A stretch of DNA of 44,521 nt, taken from the NCBI GenBank assembly GCA_958354105.1, contig CATWVA010000017.1, forward strand, positions 1 through 44,521, written 5' to 3'. The notes below the pieces were generated by a model. That model saw only the letters and a program-made list of their open reading frames with translations. It was not told where the DNA came from and did no database searches. Below are positions 30,636 through 36,392 of this stretch, piece after piece. The DNA is from an uncultured Collinsella sp. GTDB lineage: Bacteria; Actinomycetota; Coriobacteriia; Coriobacteriales; Coriobacteriaceae. Every line of letters begins with the position of its first letter. Positions within the stretch are counted from its first letter, which is position 1. Both the position numbers and the translations under genes were made by a program.

Positions 30636-30938
30636 CTAGCCCATCACGCTGACGCAGTGGTCGATGATGCCGGCAGCGTTCATGCGGCCGTAGTCGACCA
30701 TGTTGATGACCTCGACCGGGAAGCGGCCAGCGGCCTCCTTCTCAAAATCGCCCTTGGTGTAGCCGATCTGCGGGCCAAGCAGCAACATGTCGCACTCGTC
30801 CAGGTGATCGTGGGCCTCGTTCATGGGGCGAGCCTCGATCTCAATTTCCAAGCCACGGTTCGCGACCTCGGCCTGCATCTTCTGGACCAGCAGGCTCGTG
30901 GACATACCGGCATTGCAGCAGAGCATGATCTTCTTCAT
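30636..30938 (-). CDS. PTS lactose/cellobiose-family EIIB component
   Basis: 100 residues from ATG 30938 (AAGGAGGAAACC upstream). The start MKKIMLCCNAGMSTSLLVQKM has the phosphocysteine of the CxxGMSTS loop, here with a doubled Cys (LCCNAGMSTS); the second, directly before NAG, is the expected active residue. LLLGPQIGY is the second conserved block. It transfers phosphate from EIIA to the sugar bound by EIIC. A GC-rich hairpin lies upstream, between EIIC and EIIB. Confidence 0.92.
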   Translation of the reverse strand: MKKIMLCCNAGMSTSLLVQKMQAEVANRGLEIEIEARPMNEAHDHLDECDMLLLGPQIGYTKGDFEKEAAGRFPVEVINMVDYGRMNAAGIIDHCVSVMG

Positions 30939-31039
30939 GGTTTCCTCCTTATAACTGCGCGGCGCGCAGACGACGACTGGTTTCACTCTTTGCGGCTATT
31001 GTTCCCACCCCCCTGCATCTTTACGCAAGGGAGAGAGCT

Positions 31040-31070
31040 GCGGGCACCGGCACCGCGTACCGGCGCCCGC
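31040..31070 (-). promoter_or_regulatory. Intercistronic hairpin between EIIC and EIIB genes
   Basis: GCGGGCACCGG (31040-31050) pairs with CCGGCGCCCGC (31060-31070), one G-U. No T-run follows on the minus strand, so it is more likely a processing or 3'-protection structure inside the operon mRNA than a terminator. Confidence 0.5.
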
Positions 31071-31099
31071 AAAGGTGAAAGGGACGAACGTTAGGCGTT

Positions 31100-32443
31100 C
31101 TACTCGGCGAGAGCCTCCTGCTTGGCGATTGCCTTCTCGGAAATCTTCATAAAGGGCAGGTAGACGGCCATGCCAATGACAATCTCGAGAGCCTGCCACA
31201 CGCCGGCGCGCCAGTCAAAGCCCGTAGCGAGCAGGGCATTGATGACGGGAGGCATAGTCCAGGGCACCTGGGCGATGCAGGGGCTGATGATGCCTGCGCA
31301 GGTAAGGCCATAGGTGATGCCGATGAACAGATCGGGAAGGAGGACAAACGGAATCATGAGCGGCAGGTTGTACACGATGGGGTAACCGTAGATAACCGGT
31401 TCGTTGATGTTGAACAGACCAGGCAGGATAGCCATCTTGGAAACGGTCTCGGAAGCCTTGTTCTTGGAGAACAGGAGCGTGTCGAGCAGAAGCATGAGGG
31501 TGCAGCCCGAGCCGCCGATGAGGGCGAAGCTGTTAACGATCTGCATGTTCATGTAGTGATCGGGCTGGATGGTGCCACCGGCGGCAAAGGTAGCCATGTT
31601 GTCGACGATGAGCATGGTCAGGATCGGCTCGACGGTAGCGCCAGAGATGGTGGACTGGTGAATACCAACGCAGAACAGCAGGTTAGCAAGGGTGTAGATG
31701 AGGATAACAGCCCACGGACCGGCGTTCATGATGCTCTTGAGCGGGTTGGAGATGCACGTGGAGATGATGTCGCACAGATCGGTGCCGGCGCACACGGCGA
31801 GCAGGGCTGCGGCAAGAGCGAAGATTGCGAGGTTGAGCAGCATCGGGATCATGACGTTGAAGGAGTTGGAGACCGCGGGAGGCACACCCTCGCCCAGCTT
31901 AACCTTGAGCTTCTCGACGCCAGAAATCTTGATGAAGAGCGAGACGGAAAGCAGGGCGATGATAATAGCCGAGAACAGACCGTTGGTGCCGGTGTTGGCA
32001 GTCGAAAGGGCGCCCGTGACCTCGGCGGAGGTGATCTTGTCGGTGAGCAGCGGGCTCGTGGCGGCAAGCGTGGCGGTGATCTGCTGCGGCATCATGATGA
32101 CGAAAGCAGAGATGGCGACGACCACGCAAGCGAGCGGGTTATCGAAACGCTTGTTCTTAGCGAGGCTGTAGCCAATCAATCCGGCCAAGATAATGGCAGA
32201 GACGTTGAGGGTGCCCAGCGTAATTGCCGAACCCCACGTCTGAAGATTGGCAAGGCCCGCCGCATCGAGCGGGAACAGAGGGAACACGACGTTGTTAATA
32301 AGAACCGCGATACCCGCAAGGATATAGAGCGGCGTGATGGTCGCGAAGGCGTCACGCAGGGAACGCAGGTGAACCTGGTTTCCCACCTTCGCAGAGACCT
32401 CGGCAAACTTGTCGAGGAAGCTCTTTCCGTTGTCACTGGCCAT
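31100..32443 (-). CDS. PTS lactose/cellobiose-family EIIC permease
   Basis: 447 residues with about ten membrane segments. Family blocks: FAEVSAKVGNQVHLRSLRDAFATITPLYILAG, EGVPPAVSNSFNVMIP, GIHQSTISGATVEPIL (GxHxxxI/V) and GLFNINEPVIYGYPIVYN, the motif characteristic of cellobiose/lactose EIIC. It translocates a beta-glucoside such as cellobiose, gentiobiose or salicin with phosphorylation. Start 32443 behind TTAGGAGCAATC. It lies between the GH1 gene (120-base gap) and EIIB. Confidence 0.93.
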   Translation of the reverse strand: MASDNGKSFLDKFAEVSAKVGNQVHLRSLRDAFATITPLYILAGIAVLINNVVFPLFPLDAAGLANLQTWGSAITLGTLNVSAIILAGLIGYSLAKNKRFDNPLACVVVAISAFVIMMPQQITATLAATSPLLTDKITSAEVTGALSTANTGTNGLFSAIIIALLSVSLFIKISGVEKLKVKLGEGVPPAVSNSFNVMIPMLLNLAIFALAAALLAVCAGTDLCDIISTCISNPLKSIMNAGPWAVILIYTLANLLFCVGIHQSTISGATVEPILTMLIVDNMATFAAGGTIQPDHYMNMQIVNSFALIGGSGCTLMLLLDTLLFSKNKASETVSKMAILPGLFNINEPVIYGYPIVYNLPLMIPFVLLPDLFIGITYGLTCAGIISPCIAQVPWTMPPVINALLATGFDWRAGVWQALEIVIGMAVYLPFMKISEKAIAKQEALAE

Positions 32444-32563
32444 GATTGCTCCTAACTTTCAAATCCGGCCTTTTCCTATACGCACGGTGGCCTGTCGCCC
32501 TCTGCCACCAGATGTGCCATGTGTTGCGCGCGGCGGCGCACGGTCTGGGCGTTCGCCCGGTCG

Positions 32564-33964
32564 CTAGTCAACCACGTGGGTCGTGGCGACCTGCTTGAGC
32601 CAAGCTGCCGACTTCTTAAGGCGGCGCTTGTAGCCGTCCATAAGGTCGACCTCGACAAAACCGTAACGGTTCTTAAAGGCATTTGCCCAAGACCAGTTAT
32701 CGATGACGGCCCAATAATGGTATCCGCGGCACTTGGCGCCCTCGGCGATTGCCTTGGCAACCCACTCCAGGTGCTGGCGCACAAAGTCGACGCGGTAGTC
32801 ATCCTGGATGGTTCCTTCGGCGTCACGGTTCTTGTATTCGTCCATGATGCCGATGCCGTTCTCGGAAACGAACCACTCAAGATCGGGGTAGTTCTTGGCG
32901 CAGTCCATGCCAAAGTCGTAGAGGCCCTGCGGGTAGATCTCCCAGCCGCGGCTCTCGTTCATAACGGCGTCGGGCCACACATACTCGTCGGCAAAGTGCG
33001 GCAGGCCGTACTGGTCGATCTTGCTCGCCGGCGCCTGAACGCGCGTGGGGTGGTAGTAGTTGCAGCCGAGCCAGTCGACAACACCCTGCTTGAGGATCTC
33101 TTGGTCGCCGGCACGGAACGGGAGCTTAACGCCGCCCTCGGCCAGGCTGTCGAGCACGTCGGCGGGAAGCTCACCCTTGGTAATAAGGTCGAGCCACCAG
33201 CGATTGCTGATACCGCTGGTCATACGCACGGCCTCAAGGTCTGCCTCGCTGGAGTTCTGCTTGGTGTAGACCGGGGTAAAGCAGTTGATCATGCCGATCT
33301 TGGCATCGGCGCGAATAACGCCCTCGTCATAGGCGCGACGATAGTTGGCCACGGCCAGCGCATGTGCCAGCGAGATGTGATACTGCACGGTGCGGGCGCG
33401 GCTAAAGTCGTGGAGCTGCGGGAACCACACGCCCTCCTGATAGCGCTGTTCGGGCTCGACGATGGGCTCGTTAAAGGTGAACCAGTACTTAATCTCCTGG
33501 CCAAACTCGTGGAAGGCGACGTCGGCGTAATGCGCGTAAGCCTCGACGACCTCACGGCTCTCCCAGCCGCCGCGGTTAAAGAGGTAGGTGGGCATGTCAA
33601 AGTGGTACAAGTTGACAAACGGCTCCAGGCCGGCCTCGCGAGAGGCGCGGAACAGCTCGTGATACCACGCGGCGCCCTCCTCGTTAAGGTTGCCGTCGGC
33701 ATCGAGCAGACGGCTCCACTGGATGGAAGTGCGATAGGTATCCAGGCCCAAGTCCTTCAGAATGCGAAAGTCTTCCTGGTACTTGGTCATAAAGTCGTTA
33801 CCGGCATAAGAGCCAACGCAGTTGTAGAACGAACCCAGATCCTGGATGGACCAGGTGTCCCACAGGTTCTCGAGCTTGCCGCCCTGGTTCCACTGACCCT
33901 CAGTCTGCGGGCCGGACATAGCGGCGCCAAAGAAGAAGTCGCTGGGCAGCTGATACTGAGCCAT
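32564..33964 (-). CDS. GH1 6-phospho-beta-glucosidase
   Basis: 466 residues from ATG 33964 (GAGGACTTTG upstream). TIM-barrel glycosidase family 1: acid/base Glu166 in WFTFNEPIVE and nucleophile Glu368 in WFVSENGIG. The N-terminal LPSDFFFGAAMSGPQTEGQW and C-terminal GYHYWAVIDNWSWANAFKNRYGFVEVD are classic. The residue pattern KKSAAW...K near the end and the PTS context favour the phospho-glycosidase type, releasing glucose-6-phosphate and glucose or an aglycone. It is first gene of the operon, 160 bases downstream of a well-formed promoter. Confidence 0.92.
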   Translation of the reverse strand: MAQYQLPSDFFFGAAMSGPQTEGQWNQGGKLENLWDTWSIQDLGSFYNCVGSYAGNDFMTKYQEDFRILKDLGLDTYRTSIQWSRLLDADGNLNEEGAAWYHELFRASREAGLEPFVNLYHFDMPTYLFNRGGWESREVVEAYAHYADVAFHEFGQEIKYWFTFNEPIVEPEQRYQEGVWFPQLHDFSRARTVQYHISLAHALAVANYRRAYDEGVIRADAKIGMINCFTPVYTKQNSSEADLEAVRMTSGISNRWWLDLITKGELPADVLDSLAEGGVKLPFRAGDQEILKQGVVDWLGCNYYHPTRVQAPASKIDQYGLPHFADEYVWPDAVMNESRGWEIYPQGLYDFGMDCAKNYPDLEWFVSENGIGIMDEYKNRDAEGTIQDDYRVDFVRQHLEWVAKAIAEGAKCRGYHYWAVIDNWSWANAFKNRYGFVEVDLMDGYKRRLKKSAAWLKQVATTHVVD

Positions 33965-34003
33965 CAAAGTCCTCGCTTTCGTGTCTTAGAGCTTCCGGTT
34001 GGA

Positions 34004-34083
34004 GACGGGTTTGCTTTGGCAGGTTATCCGGCGCGGGCGCGCACCGGTCATACCGATATCCAACCCGCCAAAACAAAACCGTC
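34004..34083. repeat. REP-like hairpin in the leader of the beta-glucoside operon
   Basis: GACGGGTTTGCTTTGGC (34004-34020) pairs with GCCAAAACAAAACCGTC (34067-34083), two mismatches, with further pairing inside (ATCCGG/CCGGtcAT). Read on the minus strand it contains AGGACGGTTTTGTTTTGGC, related to the GGGACAGGTTTGTTTGG of the repeat at 30090-30169. It lies between the operon promoter and its first gene. Confidence 0.7.
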
Positions 34084-34125
34084 CTCAAACAGTACAAGGA
34101 AACGCCAATGCATCTCGCTTGTTGT

Positions 34126-34158
34126 CTATAACTATAGCGCTCTAATTTTCTATGTAAA
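34126..34158 (-). promoter_or_regulatory. Promoter and overlapping operator of the beta-glucoside operon
   Basis: On the minus strand TTTACA (34158-34153), 16-base spacer and TATAGT (34136-34131) form a good sigma-70-type promoter. The -10 lies within the palindrome CTATAaCTATAG (34126-34137), a candidate operator of the divergent GntR regulator. The predicted leader to the GH1 gene is about 160 bases. Confidence 0.6.
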
Positions 34159-34188
34159 GCGTCTTTTTCATTTTTCTTTATCGAACTT

Positions 34189-34230
34189 CTTTCATGAAAG
34201 CCATATGGATGCTTTTTAAGTAGGTATACT
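34189..34230 (+). promoter_or_regulatory. gntR promoter region with palindrome
   Basis: TATACT (34225-34230) is a plausible -10 for the plus-strand regulator, 36 bases before its ATG. A perfect 12-base palindrome CTTTCATGAAAG (34189-34200) lies upstream and may be an autoregulatory site. No clear -35 at 17 bases. Confidence 0.4.
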
Positions 34231-34266
34231 TTCTAAATATCGACGCAAATATGAAGGGAGGATTGC

Positions 34267-34986
34267 ATGATTCCCAAATACGAGGCGATAGCTGCAGATA
34301 TCCGTCGAAGCATCGAGGACGGCGCACTTAAACCGGGCGATAAGTTGCCCACCGTCGTTGAGTTCTGTGAGCTCTATGGCGTTTCCAAAATCACCGTCAA
34401 ACGAGCGATTGAGCAGATCACCGAGGAAGGCCTTATTACCAGCCGGCGCGGATCGGGCACCTACGTCAAGGACACGGCGGGGCTTCCCGGCCAGGTGTTT
34501 TTTCAAGGCAAGAACGACCGTGCCCAGGGCTTTTCGTATGAGCACCGCGGGGAAAAGGTGACCTCGGTGGTCTACGATTTCTCGATCGTCAATCCACCGG
34601 CAGAGGTTGCGACCCAGCTGGGAATGGCCGAGGATGACTTCGCCTATCACATCGTGCGCGTGCGCCAGGTCGACGAGAAGCCCATCGTCATCGAGTACAC
34701 CTATATGCCGCTCGAACTGATCCCGGGCCTTAAAAAGAAGGACCTGTACGGATCGGTCTACGGCTTTATCCGCGAGCAATGCGGGCTGAAGATTTCGAGC
34801 TTCCATCGCACCATTCGCGCTGTCGCGGCAACTGAGGAAGAGGCTGAGCGCCTGGATACCAAACCCGGCTCTCCCCTGCTCGAACTCAACCAGATTGGCT
34901 TCTTGGATAGCGGCACCGCGTTTGAATATTCTATCTCGCACAACGTAGGCGACCGCTTTGAGCTGCACAACGTAACGCTGGCATAA
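34267..34986 (+). CDS. GntR-family (HutC/UTRA) transcriptional regulator
   Basis: 239 residues. N-terminal winged helix: KYEAIAADIRRSIEDGALKPGDKLPTVVEFCELYGVSKITVKRAIEQITEEGLITSRRGSGTYV (to about residue 68). The C-terminal UTRA effector domain begins about residue 90 and includes VRQVDEKPIVIEYTYMPLELIPGL and EAERLDTKPGSPLLELNQIGFLDSGTAFEYSIS, a pocket for a sugar phosphate in relatives. The gene is divergent from the beta-glucoside operon and most likely represses it until the phosphorylated sugar binds. Start after GAAGGGAGGATTGC. manA follows 75 bases downstream and may be co-transcribed. Confidence 0.93.
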   Translation: MIPKYEAIAADIRRSIEDGALKPGDKLPTVVEFCELYGVSKITVKRAIEQITEEGLITSRRGSGTYVKDTAGLPGQVFFQGKNDRAQGFSYEHRGEKVTSVVYDFSIVNPPAEVATQLGMAEDDFAYHIVRVRQVDEKPIVIEYTYMPLELIPGLKKKDLYGSVYGFIREQCGLKISSFHRTIRAVAATEEEAERLDTKPGSPLLELNQIGFLDSGTAFEYSISHNVGDRFELHNVTLA

Positions 34987-35061
34987 GTTTTTGTAGTCAT
35001 ACGGGCGCTCACTATGGCTCGTTTGGAGTGGGCGGCCGCGCAACACAATGGGGGTATGAAC

Positions 35062-35994
35062 ATGTCCGATTTGATTAAACTGACGCCGATCTTCCACGAA
35101 AAAATCTGGGGAGGCCGCCAGCTCGAAACCGTATTTGGTTACGACATTCCCGAGGGCCCCATCGGTGAGTGCTGGGCCATCTCGGCCCACCCCAACGGCG
35201 ACTGCCAGATTGCGGAGGGCCCGTATGCCGGCCACACGCTGTCGTGGCTGTGGTCCGAGCACCGTGAGCTCTTTGGCAACTGCGAGAGCAAGGAGTTCCC
35301 GCTGCTCATTAAGATTCTGGACGCCAAGGACGACCTTTCGATCCAGATTCATCCCAACGACGAGTACGCCGCCGAGCACGAAAACGGCAGCCTGGGCAAA
35401 ACCGAGTGCTGGTACGTGCTGGATTGCGAGCCCGGCGCCACAATCATCGTCGGACAGCGCGCGCATGACCGCGCCGAGGCCGCACAGATGATCGAGGACG
35501 GCCGCTGGGATGACATGCTCAACGTGCTGCCAATCCACAAGGGCGACTTTTTCCAGATTGACTCCGGTACTGTGCACGCCATCAAGACCGGCACGCTCAT
35601 TTTGGAGACGCAGCAGTCGAGCGATGTGACCTATCGCCTGTACGACTACGACCGCCCCGGCACCGACGGCAAGCTGCGCCCGCTGCACATTGAGCAGAGC
35701 CTCGACTGCATCGATTTTAATGTCCAGGCTCCGACCGACGGCACCGTGACCGCGCCCGAGGTCGACGGCGTGACCGAGCTCGAGTCCAACCCCTGCTACA
35801 CCGTCGATCGCGTGCGCGTCAACGGCAGCAAGACCCTCGACCAGCACTGGCCCTTCATGTGTCTGTCGGTCATCGACGGCGAAGGCACCGTCTGCGGCGA
35901 GGCAGTCCACAAGGGAAGCCACCTGCTGGCCCCCAGCACCGTCACCTCCATCGACCTCGAAGGCAAAATGGAACTGATCATCTCGCACCTGTAA
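35062..35994 (+). CDS. manA: Mannose-6-phosphate isomerase, class I
   Basis: 310 residues, cupin-type zinc enzyme interconverting mannose-6-phosphate and fructose-6-phosphate. LTPIFHEKIWGGRQLETVFGYDIP, IGECWAISAHPNG, FPLLIKILDAKDDLSIQIHPNDEYA (the zinc-binding QIHPND) and FFQIDSGTVHAIKTGTLILETQQSSDVTYRLYDYDR are the family signatures. Shorter than E. coli ManA but normal for the Firmicutes-like class. Start 35062 chosen over 35056 by spacing from TGGGGGT. It could serve the mannose-family PTS at the left of the window as well as protein glycosylation precursors. Confidence 0.93.
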   Translation: MSDLIKLTPIFHEKIWGGRQLETVFGYDIPEGPIGECWAISAHPNGDCQIAEGPYAGHTLSWLWSEHRELFGNCESKEFPLLIKILDAKDDLSIQIHPNDEYAAEHENGSLGKTECWYVLDCEPGATIIVGQRAHDRAEAAQMIEDGRWDDMLNVLPIHKGDFFQIDSGTVHAIKTGTLILETQQSSDVTYRLYDYDRPGTDGKLRPLHIEQSLDCIDFNVQAPTDGTVTAPEVDGVTELESNPCYTVDRVRVNGSKTLDQHWPFMCLSVIDGEGTVCGEAVHKGSHLLAPSTVTSIDLEGKMELIISHL

Positions 35995-36019
35995 GCCACC
36001 ACAACAACCCAAACGCAAC

Positions 36020-36055
36020 AAGGGGCTCCCCCGTCCACATACGGGAGAGCCCCTT
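36020..36055 (+). terminator. Terminator-like hairpin after manA
   Basis: AAGGGGCTC (36020-36028) pairs with GAGCCCCTT (36047-36055), loop partly paired (CCCCCG/CGGG). A T-rich stretch follows at a distance (catttcataaac). A related hairpin recurs 117 bases on. Confidence 0.6.
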
Positions 36056-36255
36056 GCCTCATTTCATAAACATTTTAGTAACTAATTGAAATGATGCTGA
36101 GCAGCATAAAACGTTCAATCATCAAAGGCCAAAGCACAAGGGGCCCCTCGTTCATGTGCGGGAGAGCCCCTACTCATATCCATATATCAGCCCACCCGGC
36201 TCTCCAGACCAAAAAGCGAACAGGCAGAGCGACGCTCGCAAGCAACGCTACCCAA

Positions 36256-36385
36256 GGCCCCGGACAGGCGGCAAGGACAACGTCGATCGCGAGTTCCGCA
36301 CGCAAAGGAGGCCACTTAATGTGGCCTCCGTCTTGCGCAGGACTGTCCGAGCAGGCGACGTTGTCCTTGGCGCCTGTCCGGGGCC
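36256..36385. repeat. 130-base element with 30-base inverted repeat ends and inner hairpin
   Basis: The arm at 36256-36285 and the arm at 36356-36385 are reverse complements in 29 of 30 bases (core CGGACAGGC...AAGGACAACGTCG). Inside, GGAGGCCAC (36307-36315) pairs with GTGGCCTCC (36321-36329), flanked by CGCAA/TTGCG. The right end comes within 8 bases of the helicase stop codon. It could be a large terminator or a miniature mobile element; no second copy is seen in the window. Confidence 0.7.
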
Positions 36386-36392
36386 GCCGGGA

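Larger units (their letters stand above)
35995..36392. other. Intergenic region with repeated hairpins and a 30-base inverted repeat
   Basis: About 398 bases between manA and the helicase gene. It holds two similar AAGGGGC...GAGAGCCCC hairpins (36018-36055, 36136-36171), a 14-base palindrome ATGCTGAGCAGCAT (36094-36107) and the 130-base inverted-repeat element described separately. No gene is seen. Confidence 0.6.

Noticed and set aside
32519..34219. A 566-codon plus-strand frame opposite the GH1 gene
   Set aside because: The GH1 catalytic motifs on the minus strand are decisive.
34216..36021. A 601-codon minus-strand frame opposite gntR and manA
   Set aside because: The plus strand has two clearly conserved proteins with good ribosome sites; the opposite frame has none.
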